From: Acidobacteriota bacterium
Lineage (GTDB): Bacteria; Acidobacteriota; Vicinamibacteria; Vicinamibacterales; 2-12-FULL-66-21
NCBI GenBank assembly: GCA_003223835.1
Contig: QHWR01000141.1
Span: 8,187-43,514, forward strand
Direction: 5' to 3'
DNA: 35,328 bases
In this document: in pieces, positions 26,005 through 33,011 of the stretch
How positions within the stretch are numbered: the stretch's first letter is position 1
Layout: every line of letters begins with the position of its first letter
Notes under the pieces: model-generated
What the model was told of the DNA's origin: nothing
What the model saw: only the letters and a program-made list of their open reading frames with translations
Databases searched by the model: none
Program-made: the position numbers and the translations under genes

Positions 26005-26052
26005 CCGCCGCGTGACCAGACGCGAGAGACGATCACGATCGAGTCTCCCGTG

Positions 26053-26946
26053 ATGTTCGATACGCCCGAGGCGGACCGGATCCTGACGACGATGCAGGTG
26101 TTTCCGCCGGACAATCCGTGGAACGAGAACATCGCCGATCGGCCCGTCGATCCGATGTCGGACGCGATCGTCGGCAGCATCGGACGCGACGGGCGGCTTG
26201 GGTTCAACCTCGACATGAACTTCGTCATCGTGCCGCCGAACCAGCCGCGCGTGCCGGTGCGCGTCCTGCTGTATCCGGAGGAATCGGACCCGGGCCCGTT
26301 TCCGATTCCCGACACCGCGCCGATCGAGAACTGGCCGTTGACGCACAACGAAGATCGCGGCGCGCTGCCGAAGCCGGGCATGACGCTCGCGCAATTCCAG
26401 CGAGAGGGCTCGGGCGATCGGCATCTGATCGTGGTCGATCCCGTCAACGGCCGGCTGCACGAGTTCTGGCAGGCGCGGCGCACGGAGAACGGATGGCAGG
26501 CGTCGCAGGCCTCGACGTTCGATCTCACGTCGAACCGGCTGCGGCCCGAACGGTGGACGTCCGCGGACGCCGCCGGCCTGCCGATCTTTCCGGCGGTCGT
26601 CCGGTTCGACGAGGTGTCGCGCGGGCTCGTGCGGCACGCCCTGCGCGTCACCGTCCGCCGCACGCGCCGCGCGTACGTCTATCCGGCGCGCCACTTCGCC
26701 AGTCAGCACACCGACGCCGCGCTGCCCCGGATGGGTGAGCGCCTGCGCCTGCGGCGCGACTTCGACGTCGCCGCGTTTCCGCCGCACGCGCAGGCGATTC
26801 TGCGGGGGTTGCAGCAGTACGGCATGTTCGTCGCCGACAACGGCGCCAACTGGCTCTTGTCGATTGCGCCCGACCGCCGGATCCAGGGGCTCGACTCGCT
26901 CGCGCGGGTCAAAGGATCCGATTTCGAGGTCGTGGGCGCGAAATAG
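26053..26946 (+). CDS. Conserved hypothetical protein, possibly shortened at its N-terminus
   Basis: 297 residues from ATG 26053. The body begins Q-V-F-P-P-D-N-P-W-N-E-N-I and continues with V-D-P-M-S-D-A-I-V-G-S-I-G; near the end is Y-G-M-F-V-A-D-N-G-A-N-W. I recognise these blocks as recurring in uncharacterised secreted proteins of soil bacteria but cannot name a function. Such proteins normally start with a signal peptide; here none is present, and the frame upstream runs back only to a TGA at 25963 inside the palindromic repeats (first possible start GTG 25966). The original 5' end may therefore have been lost or replaced. No ribosome site precedes ATG 26053. It follows the DUF4091 gene by 174 bases, mostly repeats, and ends eight bases from the convergent FG-GAP gene. 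Confidence 0.65.
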   Translation: MFDTPEADRILTTMQVFPPDNPWNENIADRPVDPMSDAIVGSIGRDGRLGFNLDMNFVIVPPNQPRVPVRVLLYPEESDPGPFPIPDTAPIENWPLTHNEDRGALPKPGMTLAQFQREGSGDRHLIVVDPVNGRLHEFWQARRTENGWQASQASTFDLTSNRLRPERWTSADAAGLPIFPAVVRFDEVSRGLVRHALRVTVRRTRRAYVYPARHFASQHTDAALPRMGERLRLRRDFDVAAFPPHAQAILRGLQQYGMFVADNGANWLLSIAPDRRIQGLDSLARVKGSDFEVVGAK

Positions 26947-26954
26947 CCATCACC

Positions 26955-29123
26955 TCAGAACTGCGGCGGCGCTTCGTCGAGCGTCAGCTCGAGCAGTCGA
27001 TCGATCGGCTGCCCGCGCCATCGCCAGGTCTTTCCGCCTGGCATCCGGACCTCGACGTCCACGACACCGGCGTACGAGCCGAGTCCGTAGTACGCCCGCA
27101 AATCGCCCTGAGACAAATAGCTGCCGCCAGACCGGATCTCCCGGACCTGCCGCGTGCCGCCGGCGTCGACGGTCACGCGCGCGCCAATGCAAAAGCGGTT
27201 GCGGCCTCCCTTTCGGAGTTGCACGGCCACCCAGTGATGCCCCGTTGTTTGCCGGTTGTTCAGCACTGTCGGCACGTCATCCATGTTGGTGATGACCACG
27301 TCGAGATCGCCATCGTTGTCGAGATCGCCGACGGCAAGACCGCGGCTCGACCTGGTCACCTGCAACCCGGGGCCCGCGGTCTCCGAGACGTCGATGAACC
27401 GCCCTCCGCGGTTGAGGAACAGCTGATTCTTCTGACGGAAGCTTTCATGGAGCTGCGGGTAGTCGTCGACGTTCGGGTAGATGTGCCCGTTGGCGAAGAA
27501 GAGATCCGGATGGCCGTCGAGATCGGCGTCGAAGAACGCCGTCCCCCATCCCATGCGCACGAACGTTGGGCCCGCGAGACCGGTCTCCGTGGTCGCGTCT
27601 TCGAACGAATGCCCGTCGCGATTGTGATAGAGCGTGTTGCTGTCGTGCGCGAAGGCGGTGAGGATCAGATCGAGGCGGCCGTCGCCATCGTAGTCACCCG
27701 AATCGACACCCATGCCGGCTTGCGCGCGACCGTCTACGTTGAGTGCCACGCCGCTCGCGAGGCCGACGCTCTCGAACCGGCCGTCGCCGCGGTTGTGATA
27801 AAGGAAATCGGGATTCGTATCGTTGGCGACGAACAGATCGACCCACCCGTCATTGTCGTAGTCCGTGGCGACGACACCGAAGCCGTAGTCCGGCGCGGCA
27901 TCTGTGAGACCGTGCGCCGCGGTCGCTTCCACGAAGGTCCCGTCGCCGCGGTTCTCGAAGAAGAGATCGGCCTCGCCCGGCAGGCCCGCCGGGCCGATCA
28001 TCGTCTTTGGACCGCCGCGCCAGGTGAGCAGGCGCTGCGCCCGGGCGAGGTCGCCCCAGCTCGTGCTCACGTACCGCGCGACGTATAAATCGAGATCGCC
28101 GTCACCATCCGCGTCGAAAAACGTGCACCCCGTGCTCCATCCTCCGGCCTGCACGCCGGCTTTCGCAGCGGTCTCTGTGAACGTCCCGTCGCCGTTGTTG
28201 CGGAACAGGAAATTGGGACCGAAGTTCGTGACATAGATATCCAGTTTCCCGTCATCGTCAACGTCGCCGACGCAGACGCCGTTGCCCCACGCGGCGACGT
28301 CGACACCGGATCCTGCCGAGACGTCCCTGAATTTCCAGCCGCCGAGATTCTTGTACAGAGCGTTGCGATGCGGAATCCTCTCGCGCTGATTCGACAACTC
28401 GAACGCGTTGACGACATACACATCGAGCAAGCCGTCGCCGTCGTAGTCGAACAAGGCCACGCCACTGCCTCCGGACTCGAGGATGTGGTCCTTCGTACGA
28501 CCGCCGCAGAACGTCCTGGTGGGGATGCAGGGCACTTCCTCGAACTGCACCGGAGAGGTGACGGTGGAAGCCGTGCCGCCTGACGCACGAAGATCCGGTG
28601 GCGGACCCATCGCGGAGCCGTGTCCACCGTAGACCGGTTCCGCCACTTTGGTCTGACTGTAGCTGCCCTGAAACGCGAGATCCTCGAGAGGATCGGGCGT
28701 CAGCCGCGTCGCGACCCGTTCGAGCAGTCGGCGGAATTCCGTGCCGGATGCCGTCAACGGTCTTCCGCTCCCCGCGTGTTTCCGCAGCATCCGCGCGGCC
28801 TCACCGAGTTCCTTGCGGAGATCCTCGGGCAGCACTGCAGGGTCGGAGGCGGCGAGCGTATCGAACCGGCCGGCCGCGTCCCGGAGCAGTTGCTTCAACG
28901 CGCCGCTGTTGGCGCCCGCAGCGGCGACGCGATTCAGCAGCTCGACGGCCTCATGCTGAACCTCACGCGCCCGCGCGCGCCCCCGGGCAAGGTCGGCGTC
29001 AGTCGCAGCCGGTGACGAAGCGCTCTGATATGCGGAGAGGGAACCGCGGAATTCAGGTGGCAGGAATAACAGAAGGATCGCGACGCCGATGGACAGACCC
29101 GCCGCGGCGCGCAACGAAATCAT
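26955..29123 (-). CDS. FG-GAP / ASPIC-UnbV (CRTAC1-family) exported protein
   Basis: 722 residues from ATG 29123. A hydrophobic N-terminus (L-S-I-G-V-A-I-L-L-L-F-L) acts as signal peptide or anchor; about 40-145 is helical. From about 215 follow integrin-alpha-like FG-GAP/VCBS repeats with calcium-binding D-x-D-x-D-G loops (D-Y-D-G-D-G-L-L-D, D-V-D-D-D-G-K-L-D, D-A-D-G-D-G-D-L-D, D-Y-D-N-D-G-W-V-D, D-L-D-N-D-G-D-L-D). The C-terminal ASPIC/UnbV domain (about 635-705) reads I-G-A-R-V-T-V-D-A-G-G and S-G-G-S-Y-L-S-Q-G-D. Such proteins are large Ca2+-binding propellers outside the cytoplasm; the biochemical role is unknown. A GTG at 29150 overlaps the upstream stop (GTGA) and would add nine polar residues; it is the alternative start. 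Third gene of the TonB module. Confidence 0.87.
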   Translation of the reverse strand: MISLRAAAGLSIGVAILLLFLPPEFRGSLSAYQSASSPAATDADLARGRARAREVQHEAVELLNRVAAAGANSGALKQLLRDAAGRFDTLAASDPAVLPEDLRKELGEAARMLRKHAGSGRPLTASGTEFRRLLERVATRLTPDPLEDLAFQGSYSQTKVAEPVYGGHGSAMGPPPDLRASGGTASTVTSPVQFEEVPCIPTRTFCGGRTKDHILESGGSGVALFDYDGDGLLDVYVVNAFELSNQRERIPHRNALYKNLGGWKFRDVSAGSGVDVAAWGNGVCVGDVDDDGKLDIYVTNFGPNFLFRNNGDGTFTETAAKAGVQAGGWSTGCTFFDADGDGDLDLYVARYVSTSWGDLARAQRLLTWRGGPKTMIGPAGLPGEADLFFENRGDGTFVEATAAHGLTDAAPDYGFGVVATDYDNDGWVDLFVANDTNPDFLYHNRGDGRFESVGLASGVALNVDGRAQAGMGVDSGDYDGDGRLDLILTAFAHDSNTLYHNRDGHSFEDATTETGLAGPTFVRMGWGTAFFDADLDGHPDLFFANGHIYPNVDDYPQLHESFRQKNQLFLNRGGRFIDVSETAGPGLQVTRSSRGLAVGDLDNDGDLDVVITNMDDVPTVLNNRQTTGHHWVAVQLRKGGRNRFCIGARVTVDAGGTRQVREIRSGGSYLSQGDLRAYYGLGSYAGVVDVEVRMPGGKTWRWRGQPIDRLLELTLDEAPPQF

Positions 29124-29146
29124 CTTTTTATGATCAGAAAAAAGGA

Positions 29147-32100
29147 TCACTTCCCAGCCTGAAGCTGCTTCAACAACTGAAGACCTTGCGGGTGCGTCGG
29201 ATTCCGCTGCAGCAGCCGCTCGAGTGCCTGCACCGCCTGTCGTTGCTGACCGGACGCGACGTACAGCCGGCAGAGCGTGACGTACGCAGGTTCGAACGCC
29301 GGATTCTCTTTCGATAACTTCTCGAGCAGCGCGATCGCGGCGGCCGTCTCGCCGCGCGCGTTCAGGACGAGCGCCAGATTGTTCGCCGCTTCGCCGTAAT
29401 CGGGCCGCTTGTCGACGGCCTGCCTGAAGTACGTCTCGGCGTGCTCGAGATCGCGCTGCTGGCCGAAGAAGATGCCGACGTTGTTCAGGGCTTCGGGGAA
29501 GTCCGGTCGAAGCTTCAGCGCGCGCTGGTACAACTCGTACGCCTGCTCCGTCTGCCCCGTCTGAAAGAGCGTGTATCCGAGGTTGTTCAGCGCGTCCGCA
29601 TAATCAGGCTTCGCCTCGAGCGCTTTGCGAAAGCGCCCCAGTGCGCCCGCGATATCGCCGTTTTGTGCGAGCAGCGCGCCGAGCGTGTTGTTGGCGTCGG
29701 GGTACTCCGGGTTGAGGGCGAGCGCCTGCTCGAACGCCGCCCGCGCGCGCGACGGCTGCCCGAGTTTCATGTAGAGCGTGCCGAGGTTGTAGAACGTGAT
29801 CGCGCTCGGGTCCACCCTGGCCACGCGCTCGAATGCCGCCAACGCGGGCACATCGAAGCCCTGCTCCGACAGCTCGAGGCCGTACTGGAAGTAGCTGCGG
29901 TCCCCCGGCGGTGAAGTGAAGGTGCCGGGAAACGGCACCGCCCGCGCCAGGCAGTCGGCCGGCGACGCGTTGATGCCGGCGACGTCCTCAGCGATCCGCG
30001 CGGCCGCAAGCGGTTCGCGATAGACCTTGACGATCTCTCCTCCTGCATTCACCAGAAACGCCGTCGGCAACGGCAGGTCCTCGCGTCGATCGAAGAGATA
30101 CCGGTGGACGATGTTGTAGGTGCCGGCGAGTTCTGCGCTCGCAATCACCACAGCTAACCCGAGATCCTGGACGGCCGACCGGACCTTCGCCGCATCTTCC
30201 GGCGGATCGACGGCCAGAGCAAGAATCGAAACGCCCGCGGCGGTCAGCGCCTGCCGCTCGCGCGAGATGGCTTCGAGCGCGGCGCGCGACGGCGGCGCCC
30301 AGGTCGCCCAGAAGTAGATCAGTACGGGGTGACCGGCCAGCCCCGAAAGTGAGTGCTCGTTGCCTTCGAGGTCGCGCAGGGTGAAGTCCGGCGCCGGGAA
30401 CGGCCGATAGAGCCAGGTCCCTGTCGAGGCTGACGCGCCGGCGTCGCGGCTCGTGGGGACGATGCCCGCCGGTGGGGCCACACTCGCCGTTCGAAACGGC
30501 TCGCTGCGAAGCGTCTCGCTGCCCTCCTCGATCCAGACACGACGATTGAGCGGAACATCGGAGAAGGTCTGCACGAGGCCGCCCGGCCACGCGATCGTGA
30601 CCTTGTTGATTCGCTGACTCTTGCCCAGACCGAACAGCAACGCCTTCGAGTGCTGGGACAGGAAACCGGATCCCGCCATGACAATCCGCGTCGCCCGAAC
30701 TTGATCGGCCTCGACCGTCACGCGCGCGCCGATCGCATCACGATTGCTCTTCGTGCCGGTCAGGTGGATCGTCACGCTCGCATTGCCCGCGGCGTAATCG
30801 TTGCGGAACACTCGAAGCTGCGGCGACGAGCGCGGGGCCATCAGGATCACGTCGGCGTCGCCATCCTCGTCATAGTCGAGAACGGCAAAAGACCGCCCGT
30901 CCTGATCGACGTCGAGTCCAGCGGTGCCCGAGACCTCGTCGAATCCGCCGTGGCCGTTGTTGCGCAGCAGCACGTTGCGCTCGTGCTGCGCCTGCGCCCC
31001 ATTGCTGACGAGCAGACGGTTGGTCGCGCGCCAACCATCATCGTACGGAGTCCCCGGCTTTCGTGTCAGCGGCGACTGCGCCACGACCTGCCGCCAGAAA
31101 AAGCTGTCGACGTCCACCGCGGCCTCGTCTTCGTCGCGTGTGAACATCCCGTTCACGATGTAGAGGTCCTGCCAGCCGTCGTTGTCGAAATCGAAAGCAT
31201 CGGAGGACCATGCCCAGCGGCCGAACTCGGCTCCAGCCTGCCGCGTCACGTCAGCGAACGTGCCGTTGCCCTGGTTGCGGAAGAGCGAATTCCCGCGCGT
31301 ATGGCGGCGATAGATATCGCGCACCTCCGCCGGCGCGTCGCGCTTGAAGCCAGGCTCGGATGTCACGCGCTGTCCTGCCGCGGTCCACATGTTGCCCGTA
31401 TAGATGTCCATGCGCCCGTCGTTGTCGTAGTCCAGGAACGTCGCGCTCATTCCGGCGCCGTAATCCTCGACACCCGCTGCGGCCGCGACGTCTCTGAAGT
31501 GCAGGTGTCCGTTCACCATCCCCTCGTTGCGGTACAGGTTCTTGCGGCCGAAGTCGTTCGCAACGAGCAGATCCGGCCAGCCGTCCTCGTCATAGTCGAC
31601 CCACGCCGCCGCAAAACTGAATCGATCGTTGTTCTGGTCGAGGCCCACCTGATCCGTGACGTCGACAAAATGCCCACGACCGTCGTTTCTGAGGAGCACG
31701 TTCGGCGAGCCATTCAGCGCATCGTGGTAAGGCGACGGCGGACCGGCTTTGTCCTCGCTCACGCCGATGAAGTAGCCGTACGCACATAAATAGAGGTCCA
31801 GGAAACCGTCGCGATCGTAGTCGGCCATCGCCGCCGACGTCAGCGATCCCTGCAGCGGCTGCTTGAATTGGAAGGCTTCGGGGTCGCGAGTGAACCGGCC
31901 CTTGCCGTCGTTGCGAAACAGCAGCGGGCCGGTGCGCGTCAGCAGGATCAGATCCTGATCGCCGTCGTTGTCCACGTCCGCGAAGAGCGCCTGCGACGTC
32001 CGGTCGAGGATCGCGAGCCCCGCGGCTTCGGTCGCGTCCTCGAACGTGCCGTCCCCTTTGTTGCGAAAGAGCCGGTTCGGCAGCCCCTCCGGTTGAGACA

Positions 32101-32998
32101 CGTACAAGTCGTCGAGTCCGTCGCCGTCGAAATCGCCAACCGACACGCCGTGATGTCCCATGCCGCGAGGCATGAACACGGCGTCGAGGTGCGACGCCCA
32201 GTAATCGAGCCCCGGAACGAGCTGGCGGCGAAACGAGAGATTCTGGCCGAGCGCCGTATCGGTGACTTCGGTGAAGACCGGCGACGCCGCGCGGCTGCGC
32301 AGGTGATCCAGCGTCGACCACTCGATGACGCGCCAGCCGTCGGGCGCGTGTTGCCACCGCATCTGCCAGTGCCCGAGCCGCTCCGCGCGCCCGCCCCCTT
32401 TGACGCCGCCGGTGAAATCGAACCTCACCGTCGTGCGCACGCGTGGATCGCTCCCGCGTTCGATGTCGATTCGCGTGATCAGGAACTCGGCTGTCTGGAC
32501 GGCGGTGAAGTCGTCCAGCAGGGCGCTCAGCTCTTTGCGGAAGGCGATGCGATCGAGGACCAGGTCGGACGCGATCGTCGACGCGCGGAAGATCTCGAGC
32601 TTCGGACTCTGGCCCGTGGCGGCTTCATTCAGCGGCAGGAGATGACCGCCTCTGAACTCCGGCGCCAGCAGCCAATCGGCGATGTCCGCCGTGCGATTCG
32701 GGTGCTCGCGCACGCGCGCGCTCAGCTCCCCGAGGCGGCCGGCCAGTTCAGCGGCTTCCTTCTCCTCGGGAAACTCGTCGCTGCCAGGGGCGAGCTGTTT
32801 GAAGACGGGCTCGAGCGAGGGAGGCACGCGATCTTTCGGCCGGTACCGGTAGCCGCCGCCGCTGGTGTTCGCCTGAGGGTTGGCGGCGCGGCCCTGCGCC
32901 ACGAGCGCCTCGTACCCGAGCGCGCCGTTCAGCAGGACGAGAAAGGCGAAGCGGCAAATGCCGGATGTCAAACCCGACCGAGATCTGACATTCGGCAT
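29147..32998 (-). CDS. FG-GAP / ASPIC-UnbV / cysteine-less thioredoxin-fold / TPR fusion protein
   Basis: 1283 residues. Signal peptide about 1-35; an N-terminal region (60-240) of unknown fold; FG-GAP/VCBS repeats about 285-740 with many D-x-D-x-D-G calcium loops (D-F-D-G-D-G-L-D-D, D-V-D-N-D-G-D-Q-D, D-Y-D-N-D-G-R-M-D); ASPIC/UnbV about 753-825 (I-G-A-R-V-T-V-E, G-S-G-F-L-S-Q-H); a TlpA-like redoxin about 866-1005 (P-A-P-D-F-T-L-R-D-L-E-G-N, Y-F-W-A-T-W-A-P-P-S-R, P-T-A-F-L-V-N-A-G-G-E-I-V); then about six TPR repeats (1040-1280). Both redox cysteines are replaced (W-A901-P-P-S904), so it cannot act as a thiol oxidoreductase. It starts 14 bases after the TonB receptor's stop inside a hairpin and without a ribosome site, and its stop overlaps the possible GTG start of the next gene. 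Presumably exported; function unknown. Confidence 0.87.
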   Translation of the reverse strand: MPNVRSRSGLTSGICRFAFLVLLNGALGYEALVAQGRAANPQANTSGGGYRYRPKDRVPPSLEPVFKQLAPGSDEFPEEKEAAELAGRLGELSARVREHPNRTADIADWLLAPEFRGGHLLPLNEAATGQSPKLEIFRASTIASDLVLDRIAFRKELSALLDDFTAVQTAEFLITRIDIERGSDPRVRTTVRFDFTGGVKGGGRAERLGHWQMRWQHAPDGWRVIEWSTLDHLRSRAASPVFTEVTDTALGQNLSFRRQLVPGLDYWASHLDAVFMPRGMGHHGVSVGDFDGDGLDDLYVSQPEGLPNRLFRNKGDGTFEDATEAAGLAILDRTSQALFADVDNDGDQDLILLTRTGPLLFRNDGKGRFTRDPEAFQFKQPLQGSLTSAAMADYDRDGFLDLYLCAYGYFIGVSEDKAGPPSPYHDALNGSPNVLLRNDGRGHFVDVTDQVGLDQNNDRFSFAAAWVDYDEDGWPDLLVANDFGRKNLYRNEGMVNGHLHFRDVAAAAGVEDYGAGMSATFLDYDNDGRMDIYTGNMWTAAGQRVTSEPGFKRDAPAEVRDIYRRHTRGNSLFRNQGNGTFADVTRQAGAEFGRWAWSSDAFDFDNDGWQDLYIVNGMFTRDEDEAAVDVDSFFWRQVVAQSPLTRKPGTPYDDGWRATNRLLVSNGAQAQHERNVLLRNNGHGGFDEVSGTAGLDVDQDGRSFAVLDYDEDGDADVILMAPRSSPQLRVFRNDYAAGNASVTIHLTGTKSNRDAIGARVTVEADQVRATRIVMAGSGFLSQHSKALLFGLGKSQRINKVTIAWPGGLVQTFSDVPLNRRVWIEEGSETLRSEPFRTASVAPPAGIVPTSRDAGASASTGTWLYRPFPAPDFTLRDLEGNEHSLSGLAGHPVLIYFWATWAPPSRAALEAISRERQALTAAGVSILALAVDPPEDAAKVRSAVQDLGLAVVIASAELAGTYNIVHRYLFDRREDLPLPTAFLVNAGGEIVKVYREPLAAARIAEDVAGINASPADCLARAVPFPGTFTSPPGDRSYFQYGLELSEQGFDVPALAAFERVARVDPSAITFYNLGTLYMKLGQPSRARAAFEQALALNPEYPDANNTLGALLAQNGDIAGALGRFRKALEAKPDYADALNNLGYTLFQTGQTEQAYELYQRALKLRPDFPEALNNVGIFFGQQRDLEHAETYFRQAVDKRPDYGEAANNLALVLNARGETAAAIALLEKLSKENPAFEPAYVTLCRLYVASGQQRQAVQALERLLQRNPTHPQGLQLLKQLQAGK

Positions 32999-33004
32999 TT
33001 GCCG
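32952..33004 (-). repeat. 19-bp-stem palindrome holding the start codon of the fusion gene
   Basis: CGGCAAATGCCGGATGTCA (32952-32970) faces TGACATTCGGCATTTGCCG (32986-33004) with 18 of 19 positions complementary and a 15-base loop. The ATG of the 1283-residue protein (32998-32996) is in the outer arm, and the rest of the palindrome encodes its first residues. The base of the stem is seven bases from the TAG of the TonB receptor gene (33014-33012). Confidence 0.8.
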
Positions 33005-33011
33005 GACGGCC

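Noticed and set aside
24511..26787. Minus-strand open frame of 758 codons spanning two plus-strand genes
   Set aside because: Antisense shadow; it reads through the palindromic repeats and gives a repetitive, biologically implausible stretch there.
29147..29150. Frameshift joining the two FG-GAP/UnbV genes into one protein
   Set aside because: The first gene ends after a complete TPR region and the second starts with its own membrane segment; the GTGA overlap is ordinary coupling.
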